A stretch of DNA of 64,000 nt from Glaciecola amylolytica (lineage in GTDB: Bacteria; Bacteroidota; Bacteroidia; Flavobacteriales_D; Crocinitomicaceae). A model generated the notes under the pieces. That model was given only the letters and a program-made list of their open reading frames with translations, was not told where the DNA came from and searched no databases. The position numbers and the translations under genes are program-made. Each line of letters opens with the position of its first letter. Position 1 is the stretch's first letter. The DNA lies in NCBI GenBank assembly GCA_003856375.1, contig CP034120.1, forward strand, positions 2,728,001-2,792,000, written 5' to 3'. Of this stretch, positions 27,076 to 36,847 are shown piece by piece.

Positions 27076-28556
27076 ATTCCTGTCTTTACAAATTCCTTAC
27101 TCGCCTGCATCAACGGATGCATGTATCGGTCTTCCGTAACAAAAGGCACATTTTTTCTGAAATCGGAAAAAATCTTCTCCAATCGCGGACTTGATTTCGC
27201 CGGTCTTCTGAATTCCAGTGATTGACACGCATGCAAGATCTCAATTCCCTGAATGGAATAACAATTATCGATCACACGGAACAATTTTGTTGCCGCATTT
27301 GCTCCCATCGACACATGATCTTCCTGTCCGTTGCTCGAATCAATCGTATCAATACTCGCCGGAGTACACAACTGCTTGTTCTGACTCACGATCGAAGCGC
27401 AGGTATATTGCGTGATCATGAACCCGGAATTCAAGCCTGGTTTTGCAACCAAAAAGGCCGGTAAGGTTCTTGTTCCAGAAATGGATTTATAAATTCTTCG
27501 TTCGCTGATACTTCCCATTTCCGCCAAAGCAATTGCCAGAAAATCCATTGCCAACGCCAAAGGCTGACCGTGGAAATTTCCTGCGGAAACAACAATATCG
27601 TCATCCGGGAAAACTGTTGGATTATCTGTTACGGCATTGATTTCGCGCTCCACAATGGTTGCGCAATGCTCGATCGTATCATAAGAAGCTCCATGAACCT
27701 GAGGGATACATCGGAAAGAATACGGATCCTGAACGTGTGCTTTTTCGCGGTTTGCCAATTCACTTTCAGCCAGTAATTCTCTGAAAATCTCAGCCGTTTT
27801 GATCTGGCCAACCTGATTTCGGATTCCGTTTACCTGAATTCCGAAAGGTTCTTTTCTTCCGTCATAACCATCCAATGAAATCGCAGCAATCTCGTTAAAC
27901 TGTTTCCACAATTTTCGTGCATGAGAAATGGCATAAGAAGCATATCCCGACATAAACTGAGTTCCGTTCAACAAAGCCAATCCTTCTTTGGAGCGCAAAG
28001 CAATCGGTTCCAATCCGAATTGTTTGTTGATCTCTTGTGAAGTGTATTCTTTTCCTTCAAACATCACTGTTCCTTCACCCAAAAGCGGCAATACCAAATG
28101 AGCCAACGGAGCTAAATCTCCGGATGCGCCCAAACTTCCCTGTTGAAAAACAACCGGATGAATGTGATTGTTGAAGAAGAAAACCAAACGCTCCACTGTT
28201 TCCAGTTGAACCCCTGATGCGCCATGAGAAAGTCCCATGATTTTCAGGATCAGCAAACGACGCACGATTTCTTCCGGAACGCGTTCTCCCATTCCACAAG
28301 CGTGTGAAAGTACCAGATTGCGCTGCAATTGTTCCAAGTCTTCCGAAGAAATCGCCGTATCGCACAAACTTCCGAAACCGGTATTGATTCCATAAATCAG
28401 GCGATCACTTGTTGCTACTTTCTCGTCCAGATAAGCACGGCATTTCAAAATAGCAGCTTTGGCTTCTTCGCTCAAAGCTAATGTTGTATTTGAAGCTAAG
28501 ATTTCATCCAGTTTTTCCAGAGAAACCCATTCATTTGTAATGGTAAAATTATTCAT
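27072..28556 (-). CDS. hutH: Histidine ammonia-lyase
   Basis: The 494-residue enzyme belongs to the MIO-dependent aromatic ammonia-lyases. The Ala144-Ser145-Gly146 triad that forms the MIO cofactor lies in GSLGASGDLAPLAH, with catalytic Tyr55 in YGINTGFG and GQEDHVSMGANA further on. The Ser-His pair in NLVLSHACG fits histidine as substrate; related tyrosine ammonia-lyases can carry a similar pair, so specificity is likely but not proven. It would convert L-histidine to urocanate and ammonia. Three bases separate it from hisS. The other hut genes are not in this window. Confidence 0.9.
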   Translation of the reverse strand: MNNFTITNEWVSLEKLDEILASNTTLALSEEAKAAILKCRAYLDEKVATSDRLIYGINTGFGSLCDTAISSEDLEQLQRNLVLSHACGMGERVPEEIVRRLLILKIMGLSHGASGVQLETVERLVFFFNNHIHPVVFQQGSLGASGDLAPLAHLVLPLLGEGTVMFEGKEYTSQEINKQFGLEPIALRSKEGLALLNGTQFMSGYASYAISHARKLWKQFNEIAAISLDGYDGRKEPFGIQVNGIRNQVGQIKTAEIFRELLAESELANREKAHVQDPYSFRCIPQVHGASYDTIEHCATIVEREINAVTDNPTVFPDDDIVVSAGNFHGQPLALAMDFLAIALAEMGSISERRIYKSISGTRTLPAFLVAKPGLNSGFMITQYTCASIVSQNKQLCTPASIDTIDSSNGQEDHVSMGANAATKLFRVIDNCYSIQGIEILHACQSLEFRRPAKSSPRLEKIFSDFRKNVPFVTEDRYMHPLMQASKEFVKTGI

Positions 28557-28559
28557 GGT

Positions 28560-29930
28560 CTAATGATTGAAAAATGCGTGCAATTCGGATTCTGTCAACT
28601 CCTTTTGCTCTCCGCTTTCCATGTTTTTTAATTGTATTTTTCCTTTGTTCAATTCATCTTCACCGATAATGGCAACAAATTTCACTTTTCGATTATCAGC
28701 ATATTTAAACTGCTTCTGCATTTTGGCAGTTGTTGGATAAACCTCGCAGTCTATGCCATTCTGACGCAATTTCTTGCTTTGTTTCATACAGTACGCCGCT
28801 TCCTTGTCTCCGAAATTGGCAAACAACAAGGTCAAACCTGCATTCGTATTTTCAGGATACAAGTCCAGTTCATTCAAAACGTCGTAAATGCGGTCGGCAC
28901 CAAACGAAATCCCAACTCCGGAAAGCCCGGAAAGTCCGAACAAACCTGTCAGATCATCGTAGCGGCCACCACCACAAATGGATCCCATTTTCACATCGTG
29001 AACCTTCACTTCGAAAATTGCTCCTGTATAGTAATTCAATCCGCGGGCAAGTGTCACGTCGAATTCTACCTCTGCGCGTTCCAAACCAAGTTCTTTCGTT
29101 TGGTTCAATACAAATTCCAATTCTTCGATTCCTTTCAAGCCAATCTCAGATGCTTTCAGGAAGCTTTTCATCTGCTCCAATCGCTCTTCGTTCGTTCCGG
29201 AAATTCTGAACAACGGAGAAATGATCTCAATGGCTTTTTCGGAAACACCTTTTTCGGTCAATTCCTTGATAACGCCTTCTTCCCCTACTTTATCCAATTT
29301 ATCGATCGCAACGGTAATATCTACCAAGCGCTCCGATTCTCCTGAAACTTCAGCAATCCCGGAAAGAATTTTGCGGTTATTGATTTTAATAGTGAATCCC
29401 GGAATCTGAAGATTGGTCAATACCTGATCAAAAATCTGAACGAAATCCACTTCATACAACAAGGAATCCGAACCTACTACATCCGCATCGCATTGATAAA
29501 ATTCCTGATAGCGTCCGTGCTGCGGGCGATCTGCTCTCCAAACCGGTTGAATCTGGTAGCGTTTGAACGGGAACGACAATTCATTTTGATGCTGTACAAC
29601 AAAACGCGCAAAAGGAACCGTCAAATCGTAGCGCAGTGATTTTTCAGCCAACGAATTGGCAAAACGTGCCAGATTATCTGCCTGAAGCGCTTCCAGATCT
29701 GCTTTTTTCATTTTTTCTCCCGAATTCAGAATCCGGAAAATCAAACGATCTCCCTCTTCTCCGTATTTCCCCAACAAAGTGGAAGAAAGTTCGAAAGAAG
29801 GTGTTTCGATCGGTGCAAACCCGTATGTTTTAAAAACAGACTTGATCGTATCGAAAATATACGTACGGCGAGCTACCTCATCGGGTAGAAAATCTCTTGT
29901 TCCTTTTGGGATTGCCGGTTTTTGTGCCAT
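28560..29930 (-). CDS. hisS: Histidyl-tRNA synthetase
   Basis: The 456-residue class II synthetase charges tRNA-His. It has the N-terminal [10 protein letters not shown] motif, motif 2 region [10 protein letters not shown], histidine-binding [12 protein letters not shown], and [13 protein letters not shown] with motif 3 [11 protein letters not shown], followed by the anticodon-binding domain ([10 protein letters not shown]). The start at 29930 lies 16 bp after a TATCTTTG -7 element. It is the first gene of an operon with hutH and a membrane protein. Confidence 0.97.
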   Translation of the reverse strand: MAQKPAIPKGTRDFLPDEVARRTYIFDTIKSVFKTYGFAPIETPSFELSSTLLGKYGEEGDRLIFRILNSGEKMKKADLEALQADNLARFANSLAEKSLRYDLTVPFARFVVQHQNELSFPFKRYQIQPVWRADRPQHGRYQEFYQCDADVVGSDSLLYEVDFVQIFDQVLTNLQIPGFTIKINNRKILSGIAEVSGESERLVDITVAIDKLDKVGEEGVIKELTEKGVSEKAIEIISPLFRISGTNEERLEQMKSFLKASEIGLKGIEELEFVLNQTKELGLERAEVEFDVTLARGLNYYTGAIFEVKVHDVKMGSICGGGRYDDLTGLFGLSGLSGVGISFGADRIYDVLNELDLYPENTNAGLTLLFANFGDKEAAYCMKQSKKLRQNGIDCEVYPTTAKMQKQFKYADNRKVKFVAIIGEDELNKGKIQLKNMESGEQKELTESELHAFFNH

Positions 29931-29946
29931 TACAACTAAATTTGCA

Positions 29947-29954
29947 CAAAGATA
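29947..29954 (-). promoter_or_regulatory. Bacteroidetes-type -7 promoter element for hisS
   Basis: On the minus strand TATCTTTG matches TAnnTTTG and would start the message about 10 nt before the hisS ATG. A clear -33 element is not seen. Confidence 0.5.
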
Positions 29955-29988
29955 GGTTTTCTAAAAAATCACGTCTCACATTTTTTTG

Positions 29989-30015
29989 CAATTCTAAATT
30001 ATTTGTCTAGAATTG
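29989..30015. promoter_or_regulatory. 8-bp inverted repeat in the hisS/glycosyltransferase divergent region
   Basis: CAATTCTA (29989-29996) and TAGAATTG (30008-30015) are perfect inverted repeats 11 bp apart, upstream of the hisS -7 element. The spacing is one helical turn, as in many dimeric operators. The regulator is unknown. Confidence 0.4.
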
Positions 30016-30092
30016 TAAAAGAAACAAGTACTTTATCGAATACAACCTCCTAAACGTACTATTCCACTAAGTAAAAGCAGTTTTTTTTCCAA

Positions 30093-31640
30093 ATGGCACT
30101 AACTGATGTAATAAGCAATATTGACAGCAGATCTCAGATTTTATTACTTTTCTGGGGAATCTTTCTGGCAACTTGCATCTATACGTATTTCAAAAAGCCA
30201 TCCTTCACGCCCTGTTTTCTGTTTCTTTCCGCCGTTTGCATCGCAGCAGCATTTGCATTGCTTACTCCCTATTTGTATTTGTGGGATGAGCAATTTCATG
30301 CTCTTGTAGGCAAAAATCTCGCTAAAAACCCTCTCACTCCGGAGCTCATTCCACAGAATCCGATTGATACGGATCAAAGTATCTGGGCAAATGGAAAGAT
30401 CTGGCTTCACAAACAGCCTCTTTTTACGTGGCAAATCGCTTTATCGATCAAATTGTTTGGAACCAGCGCCTTTGCCGTTCGTTTACCCTCGGTTCTTTTT
30501 CATGGTATTCTCGTTCTTACCATTTTCAGAATCGGCACCATTGTATTCAACAGACGAACAGGCTTCATTGCATCCTTACTGACCATGCATTCGGCCTATT
30601 TGTTAGGATTGATTTCCGGCAGAATCGGAACTGATCACAATGATTTCATCTTCCTGTGTTACATCACGTTGTCGTTTTGGGCTTGGTTTGAATGGAGATT
30701 GACCTTCAATAAGAAATGGATTTATTGGATCGGAATCTTCGCCGGATGTGCTATTCTCACCAAATGGCTGGTTGGTCTTCTGGTCTTCATGGGATGGGGA
30801 ATTGTTATTCTTCCTGAATTAAGAAAAGGTCATTACTGGAACTCATTAAAACCCCTGTTAATCTCATTTGCTGTGGCACTATTTGTTTCGATGCCCTGGC
30901 AAATCTATTCCTTTCTTCGTTTTCCCGCTGAATTTAAACGCGAGATGACTTACAATTCACTTCACCTGTTCCAATCTATTGAGAATCATTCGGGAGGCGC
31001 ATCGTATCATTTCGATCGGATCTCTGACATTTACTTCAATACCATTGATTTCGCGATTGTGTTTCTGATCAGTGTGGTATTCCTGATTCTTTCAAAAAAA
31101 GTAAACATTGAGAACAAGGTTTACCTGCTAACAACCATTTTCATCTTGTATCTCTTCTTTACCATTGCACAGACAAAAATGCCCTCGTTTACCATTCCGG
31201 TGTTTGGATTTGTTGTACTGATCATCGCATTCGGGATTTCGGAAATTGCAGCCTTGATTAAACGGCCATTGATTCAAAATCTGGTTTTCACTGCACTTTC
31301 GGTGCTGCTGATCAATTGGATGCTGAAGCCATCTCCTACTTTGACCAATTACAATCCGGAACTTTCATCGGAAAAGGAAATGCGCAAAAGCTTTCGTTTT
31401 ATGAAGGAAAAAGGAAGCAATTCAGCAAAACACCTGGTATTCGGAGTCAATTTTTTCCCTCATGCACATATCTCCTGGATGTTTTTCAACGATGAAATTG
31501 CGTATCCGTTCATTCCATCAGATAGTCAGATCAGAAAAGCTCAAGAGAAAGGATATTCAGTTGCCATTATAGAAATGAATGGAGTTGAGTTTAAAAGCAA
31601 GGATAAATTTCAGAATATAGAGCTTATTCGTTTTGAATGA
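30093..31640 (+). CDS. ArnT/PMT-like membrane glycosyltransferase
   Basis: The 515-residue product has about 11-12 membrane helices, the Asp65-Glu66 pair in LWDEQFHAL in the first large periplasmic loop, and HKQPLFTW, all typical of GT-C transferases such as ArnT and protein O-mannosyltransferases. These use lipid-linked sugars on the periplasmic face of the inner membrane. Whether the acceptor is lipid A, a protein or another glycan cannot be told. It is transcribed divergently from hisS. Confidence 0.85.
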   Translation: MALTDVISNIDSRSQILLLFWGIFLATCIYTYFKKPSFTPCFLFLSAVCIAAAFALLTPYLYLWDEQFHALVGKNLAKNPLTPELIPQNPIDTDQSIWANGKIWLHKQPLFTWQIALSIKLFGTSAFAVRLPSVLFHGILVLTIFRIGTIVFNRRTGFIASLLTMHSAYLLGLISGRIGTDHNDFIFLCYITLSFWAWFEWRLTFNKKWIYWIGIFAGCAILTKWLVGLLVFMGWGIVILPELRKGHYWNSLKPLLISFAVALFVSMPWQIYSFLRFPAEFKREMTYNSLHLFQSIENHSGGASYHFDRISDIYFNTIDFAIVFLISVVFLILSKKVNIENKVYLLTTIFILYLFFTIAQTKMPSFTIPVFGFVVLIIAFGISEIAALIKRPLIQNLVFTALSVLLINWMLKPSPTLTNYNPELSSEKEMRKSFRFMKEKGSNSAKHLVFGVNFFPHAHISWMFFNDEIAYPFIPSDSQIRKAQEKGYSVAIIEMNGVEFKSKDKFQNIELIRFE

Positions 31641-31698
31641 ATTGTCTTAAAAAAGAAAAAACTAAAGCAACTAAAAACTACGATCTTTTACCTTTTCA

Positions 31699-31716
31699 TT
31701 CCGATAACTATCGGAA
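31699..31716. repeat. Small palindromic hairpin TTCCGATA-AC-TATCGGAA
   Basis: An 8-bp perfect stem with a 2-nt loop lies between the convergent glycosyltransferase and HmuY genes. It resembles the hairpins at 13797-13812 and 26142-26157. It may act as a weak terminator or belong to a dispersed palindromic family. Confidence 0.55.
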
Positions 31717-31733
31717 CTCAATTTCCCATTAAT

Positions 31734-32693
31734 CTACGGTATCAATTCCTGCAATTCAAACTTCGGAGCTCCTTTCACTCCGCCGTCATCATAGAAATCA
31801 ATAAAACGCAGCTTGAAATAACGCCCGTTGACCGTTTTCACGATGAATGTTCTGTTGCTGCTGACAGCATAAACGCCCGTATCGAAGTCATATACTTTCC
31901 AGTCGTATCCGATCACATTGATATTGTTCTTGAAATTGGCCTCAATGATATCAGAATGCTTCAAATCTGCAAAAGGAATGCTTACCTCCTGCACTTTTAC
32001 ACCGTAACGATTGGACAAAACTCCCACAACAGAATATGGAGTGTGTGCATCAAAAACGTGGCAATAGTTTGTAAACAATAAATCCCAGGTTCCTTTATCC
32101 GGTTCAACATCATGAATGGATCCGCTTCCCGTCATAGAGAAATAAGTAAATCCTGCGGTTGAAGATTTTGGAATGGTGTACGTTTGAAAAGAAGTACTGC
32201 TCAGATCTGCAAACTGAATCTCGTATTCCGTATCACTCACTGAAATCACTTTCAATTTTTTCTTACCCATGTTTGTTCCGGTCAAACTTGTTCCCAGATC
32301 AATGGCGTAAACTTTCCCCAAACTCTGCCAATCACCGATTGCTGTTGAATCCAGATTTCCGGTATGAAAATCCCAGGTATACGTTAATCCCGCATCACTT
32401 GTAAGCGCATTGATATCCGTTTCGGAAGAAATTGCAGCTCCCATCACACGTGATTCGTTCAACAATACATGAAAACCATTTTCTCCTGCTTCAAAAGCCA
32501 GATCCCAAACCTCGCGGTTGTTCTGGCGAATGATGGTATTCGTTTCGAGATCGTAATAAATCTGATTGGCATAATCCGACCCGACCACAACCTGAAAAGT
32601 CGTTGCATTTGAAACCGGTTTCTGAACCGGAAGTTCTTTCTTAAAACAAGCACTTACAATCGGAAGTAAGGCTATAAAAATCCACTTTCTCAT
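31734..32693 (-). CDS. hmuY: HmuY-family haem-binding lipoprotein
   Basis: The 319-residue product starts with a lipoprotein signal (IVSAC, Cys16), so it is anchored in an outer membrane leaflet or exposed at the surface. The repeated pattern WDLAFEAG, GTWDLLFTNY and NVIGYDWK is typical of HmuY-like proteins, which bind haem and pass it to a TonB-dependent receptor. It is the last gene of the haem operon and overlaps the receptor stop by four bases. Confidence 0.87.
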   Translation of the reverse strand: MRKWIFIALLPIVSACFKKELPVQKPVSNATTFQVVVGSDYANQIYYDLETNTIIRQNNREVWDLAFEAGENGFHVLLNESRVMGAAISSETDINALTSDAGLTYTWDFHTGNLDSTAIGDWQSLGKVYAIDLGTSLTGTNMGKKKLKVISVSDTEYEIQFADLSSTSFQTYTIPKSSTAGFTYFSMTGSGSIHDVEPDKGTWDLLFTNYCHVFDAHTPYSVVGVLSNRYGVKVQEVSIPFADLKHSDIIEANFKNNINVIGYDWKVYDFDTGVYAVSSNRTFIVKTVNGRYFKLRFIDFYDDGGVKGAPKFELQELIP

Positions 32694-34939
32694 TGCTTCG
32701 ATTTAATCAGGTATGTAATATTGATATAAAAACTTCTTCCCCATGCAATTGGTGCGCTTCCGCTGCTTGAAGCATGCGCTCCGCCTGTTGTTCCGCTTCC
32801 CGCTCTGATATTGGTTACATTCAATAAGTTTTTACCGCCCAGCGAAACGCCGAGTGTTTTCTTCAAAAACCATTGCTGCACCTGAACATCCAATAACTGG
32901 TAATCCGAAATGAACTGCTGTGTTACCGTAGCGTCGTCATTTATAAAATATGCAACTACTTTTCCGGTGTATTTGTAAAATGCACTGAACTTCGTCGTTC
33001 CGTTTTTCAACTGGTAGGAAACATTTGAAACCAATTCAGGTGAGTATGCAAAACGATTCCCTGAATAATTGGATGCTGTCCCGATGTAGTTGAATCCAAC
33101 ATTTACGTTCCATTGTTTTTGTCCTACTTTCAACAAAGATTGAATTCCTTTTGCATAGAACTGATCGATATTGAAATAGCTGTAATTCTTTCCATCAGGT
33201 GTTTGAGACAAACTGATCCGGTTGTGAATATCCTGATAATATGCAGACAATTCGAAGCCTAAATTCCATTTTTTCGGTTCCCAGTTGAAGTTATACCAAC
33301 CCTGAACGTGATTGGCAACTTCCGGCTTCAAATCCGGATTTCCGTAAATTTTGTGGTTGATATCCACAAATTCCATGTACAATTCCTTGATTGACGGTGA
33401 ACGGAATCCGGAAGCAATACTTCCGCGAAGAATGTGTTTCTTCTTCCCTACTTTCACATTCAAAGCCGGCATGAATGCTTCTTTGTATAAAGTATTGTAA
33501 GTAAATCGAAGTCCCGGTTTTATGTGAAGCCAATTCCACGGTGCCCAGTTAAATGTCCCGAAAACAGCATAATCACCGATTTCTTTTTTGCGGTGTTCAA
33601 TGCGGTTTCCGTATCCTGTTTCGTAATTGATGTCGTAACCTACCTCGTAATTGAACTTTTTATCCGGATTGTTTCTGGTCAGAGTGATGCGATTGAAATA
33701 CAACACAAAGCGGGAAGTATCCTGTTCCGAATTTGCCAAAAGCTTGCGGTCCAAAGTTGTCAGATCTGTCATATAAGAGTTCTTTGTCCGTTTGTAATTG
33801 GAATAATTCAACTGCACATCCAATTTCAAGTTTGATTTCAACCAACCGATTACTTCAAGTCCTCCGTTCTGGCGATTCGTTACATATTCATCATCGAAAG
33901 CAGAAACCTGAAAAGGTGCTCTCGGATATCCTCTGTTAACGATTTTCTCGCGGAACAAGTCCAGAGAAGGAATCAGCTCTACTTTTTTGAATTTGTAGGA
34001 ATATTTCAATCCTCCCAAATACTGTTCTTTCATTTTCCATTGCTGGAACCGACCTGAATCCGCAACTTCTTTTTTCGGGAATTCAATCCATTTATCTCCG
34101 GGTGTCCACCCATCGAAAAAATTCCGTGCTCCGTAAGCCGAAATCGAATGGTTCTTAACCCGGGAAGTGATTCCTAAATTCAGATTGTAGTTTCCTACCG
34201 TTTCGTAAAATGCTCCCAGATTTATATCGTAACCCTTGTTCTTGGGTTTCTTTGTGATCAAATTAATGGTACCCGCCATGGCATTGCTTCCATAGTTCGT
34301 ACTTAAAGGTCCTTCAACAATCTCTACCCGTTCGATGTTCGAGAGATTGATCTGACTCAAATCAATGTTTCCGTTCTGACGACCGATAATCGGAACGCCG
34401 TCTATTAATATTTTAACTCCTTCTCCGCCGATTCCAAGCATCGACATTCCGCTTCCCAGAACCTGATCCTGGCTGATGCGGATATTCATTTCATTCTGAA
34501 GTAAATCGCGTAAATTAACTGCTCCCTTTGCTTCGATGGTTGCACGGTCAATCAGCTTTACTTTGTTGGTAGATCCTGTGAGAGATCCTGCTCCAAGCTG
34601 TCCGGTGATGACAACTTCTTCGATGTCTTTCGCATTTGCTTTTAGCTTAATGCTGTGGCTTTTTCCTTTTGAGATGGTATCTACTTCCTGATGAAATCCA
34701 TCCGTATTGACCTTCACAATGACTTGTTGCCCGGTCGTGTAAAAGGATGCAGGAACAACCAATATTCCCAAATCATTCGACTGAACATAACTTGTTTTTT
34801 TTGCGCTGATATCTTGCAGGGCAATTTGTGCAAAAGGTACAGCAACTCCAGCTTCGTCGCTGATATAGAGAGTATCCTGAGCAGAAACAACTCCGCTCAG
34901 AATACTCATTATAAGAAGCAAATATGCTTTTTGCATCAT
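32690..34939 (-). CDS. hmuR: TonB-dependent haem receptor (HmuR-like)
   Basis: The 749-residue receptor has a signal peptide ending VVSAQ, a carboxypeptidase-regulatory-like N-terminal domain (about 22-105), a plug domain starting at EEVVITGQ with ILIDGVPIIGRQ and NYGSNAMAGTINLITK, and a 22-strand-type barrel. The motif GNPDLKPE matches the NPDL motif of haem receptors. It lies between hmuS (7-bp gap) and hmuY (4-bp overlap), which supports haem or haem-protein import energised by TonB. It ends in a charged residue rather than the usual terminal aromatic. Confidence 0.9.
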   Translation of the reverse strand: MMQKAYLLLIMSILSGVVSAQDTLYISDEAGVAVPFAQIALQDISAKKTSYVQSNDLGILVVPASFYTTGQQVIVKVNTDGFHQEVDTISKGKSHSIKLKANAKDIEEVVITGQLGAGSLTGSTNKVKLIDRATIEAKGAVNLRDLLQNEMNIRISQDQVLGSGMSMLGIGGEGVKILIDGVPIIGRQNGNIDLSQINLSNIERVEIVEGPLSTNYGSNAMAGTINLITKKPKNKGYDINLGAFYETVGNYNLNLGITSRVKNHSISAYGARNFFDGWTPGDKWIEFPKKEVADSGRFQQWKMKEQYLGGLKYSYKFKKVELIPSLDLFREKIVNRGYPRAPFQVSAFDDEYVTNRQNGGLEVIGWLKSNLKLDVQLNYSNYKRTKNSYMTDLTTLDRKLLANSEQDTSRFVLYFNRITLTRNNPDKKFNYEVGYDINYETGYGNRIEHRKKEIGDYAVFGTFNWAPWNWLHIKPGLRFTYNTLYKEAFMPALNVKVGKKKHILRGSIASGFRSPSIKELYMEFVDINHKIYGNPDLKPEVANHVQGWYNFNWEPKKWNLGFELSAYYQDIHNRISLSQTPDGKNYSYFNIDQFYAKGIQSLLKVGQKQWNVNVGFNYIGTASNYSGNRFAYSPELVSNVSYQLKNGTTKFSAFYKYTGKVVAYFINDDATVTQQFISDYQLLDVQVQQWFLKKTLGVSLGGKNLLNVTNIRAGSGTTGGAHASSSGSAPIAWGRSFYINITYLIKSKQ

Positions 34940-34946
34940 GATGATA

Positions 34947-35978
34947 TTACAATTGTTCTACCAATTTTCTCCAGGACTCCAATTCAGGAATTCCAGGTTT
35001 GCGTGCTCCGAAAAGCGTACAGATCAATTCTTTTTTCTCATTGAATAACTCCAAAGAAGTCACGATTCCGTCTTCTGTTGGTTTACGAACGATCCACGAT
35101 TGTGCGATTCCGTCTTCTTTTGCATGCAGGTTGAACATCGGATCCAATACATTGATCCACGGACCGTGTTCAACGATATTTTTCACTTCTCCGGTATGAA
35201 TTTGGATCATTCCGGCATTTCCAACGAAAACCATGATCGAAACCTGCTCTTTAGCAGCCAATTCCAATGCTCTTCTCAACGCTTTGTTATCGATTTGCTT
35301 TGCATATGTTTCATCCGGTGCAAAACGCAATGCCTGAGTACGCGTCAATTTGTGGCTCTTCAACAATCCGAAAAATTCGTGTGTATCTTTCAGGTTGATC
35401 CAGGATTCCTGGAATGCTTTCACATCGATTTCGCTGTCCGGCAATTCCGGGCTTTCCAATGGCAGCAAAGCTCCGATTTCCAATTCAGAAGATTGGTTTT
35501 CGTCTTTGTATTTTGCAACCAAAGCATCATACGCTTCTTTGTTGCTTTTGGACTCCAGGTAAATCTTATGTGTAGCAGCTCCGTCAGTTGTAAAAAACTG
35601 CAAACTGTGACGTGGTTTGTCGCCTCCTTCGGTTACTGCAAAAACAGATGCCCATGCACTTGGGAAAATACGTAAATCGATATCTTTTCCTACGAACAAT
35701 GACGCATGCGGTGTGGTGCTGAAGTTTTCGTAAACTCCTTTACGCTCATGCACTACCTCATCATTTCTTGTTAAAGCCATCACATAACCCAACGACTCAA
35801 TTTCTCCAAGAATTGCTACGAATTCAGGACGCAAACGAACTGCAGTTGTTCCAACTCCCAAAGCAACTAATTCTGCTTCGGAAGCATTCAAACGCTTCGC
35901 ATACTCTCTGATTCTCAATTTTGGTTCGCTCTCTTTCAATTGTGCGAAAGCTTCTTTTAGGGACAAAGTTGTTTCCAT
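34947..35978 (-). CDS. hmuS: HemS/HmuS-family cytoplasmic haem-handling protein
   Basis: The 343-residue product has the duplicated HemS/ChuS layout: an N-terminal half (LRIREYAKRLNASEAELVALG) and a C-terminal half with GNAGMIQIHTGEVKNI and WINVLDPMFNLH. No signal peptide is present. The family carries haem away from the ABC importer and in some members degrades it to release iron. It sits 47 bp downstream of hmuV in the same operon. Confidence 0.9.
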   Translation of the reverse strand: METTLSLKEAFAQLKESEPKLRIREYAKRLNASEAELVALGVGTTAVRLRPEFVAILGEIESLGYVMALTRNDEVVHERKGVYENFSTTPHASLFVGKDIDLRIFPSAWASVFAVTEGGDKPRHSLQFFTTDGAATHKIYLESKSNKEAYDALVAKYKDENQSSELEIGALLPLESPELPDSEIDVKAFQESWINLKDTHEFFGLLKSHKLTRTQALRFAPDETYAKQIDNKALRRALELAAKEQVSIMVFVGNAGMIQIHTGEVKNIVEHGPWINVLDPMFNLHAKEDGIAQSWIVRKPTEDGIVTSLELFNEKKELICTLFGARKPGIPELESWRKLVEQL

Positions 35979-36025
35979 GTTTGTTATATTTAATTCTTTG
36001 TTGATCTGCTAATACAAATCATTTG

Positions 36026-36847
36026 TCACCCGCCGTGCGGCCTCTTATCTAACAAGTCCGATGAATATGATACATGTCTGTAAAATATTTCTCCATCTAA
36101 TGACTGGATCTGTTCCAGGTCAATCTGATAGGTATTACTCAGAACTTCGGGGCTCATCACTTCATCCACCGTTCCATCCATAATGACCTTTCCTCTCTGC
36201 ATCAATAACACGCGATCCGCGTATTGATAGCACAAATTGATGTCGTGCATGACAACAATCACAGTTCCCCGCTTATCATCCACAAATTTGCGGGCATGTT
36301 TCAATAATTCAATCTGATAACGAACGTCCAGATTGTTCAAAGGCTCATCCAAAAACAAGTATTTGATCGGCTGAATTTCTCCTTCGTTTTCCAACTGCAG
36401 TAAAACCCGTCCGAATTGAACACGCTGTTTTTCTCCACCCGACAGGAAGTTGAATTCGTTGTCCAGAAGAGATTCCAGATTCAATTCGGCTACGATCTTA
36501 TCCGTGATGTGCTTATTGAAGTGTTTTTTTGATTCAGGATAACGGTAGCGCGCCATTTCCAAAACTTCACGAACCGTAAAGTTGGAAGCGATCATGCTTT
36601 CCTGATGCATATATGCTCTGTATTTGGACAAAGCGTCCAAGGTCCAGTTTTTTAAGTCTTTTCCGTAATACGAAATGCTTCCGGTGCTCAGATTAGATCC
36701 GTTGGAAAGCATTTTTACAAGCGTACTTTTCCCTGCTCCGTTCGGGCCGAGAATCACAATAAATTCTTCTTTGTCAGTTGTGAAATCAACCGATTGAAGA
36801 ATAGATCTTCCTTTCACTGTAAACGATATGTTCTTTGCTTCAATCAC
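36026..36847 (-). CDS. hmuV: Haem ABC transporter ATP-binding protein
   Basis: The 273-residue ATPase has Walker A GPNGAGKST near residues 34-42, signature LSGGEKQR, Walker B YLFLDEPLNNLD and the switch histidine in VVMHDINL. It matches HmuV/FecE-type importer ATPases. Its start overlaps the permease stop by four bases, so the two are coupled. It should energise transport through HmuU. Confidence 0.94.
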   Translation of the reverse strand: MIEAKNISFTVKGRSILQSVDFTTDKEEFIVILGPNGAGKSTLVKMLSNGSNLSTGSISYYGKDLKNWTLDALSKYRAYMHQESMIASNFTVREVLEMARYRYPESKKHFNKHITDKIVAELNLESLLDNEFNFLSGGEKQRVQFGRVLLQLENEGEIQPIKYLFLDEPLNNLDVRYQIELLKHARKFVDDKRGTVIVVMHDINLCYQYADRVLLMQRGKVIMDGTVDEVMSPEVLSNTYQIDLEQIQSLDGEIFYRHVSYSSDLLDKRPHGG

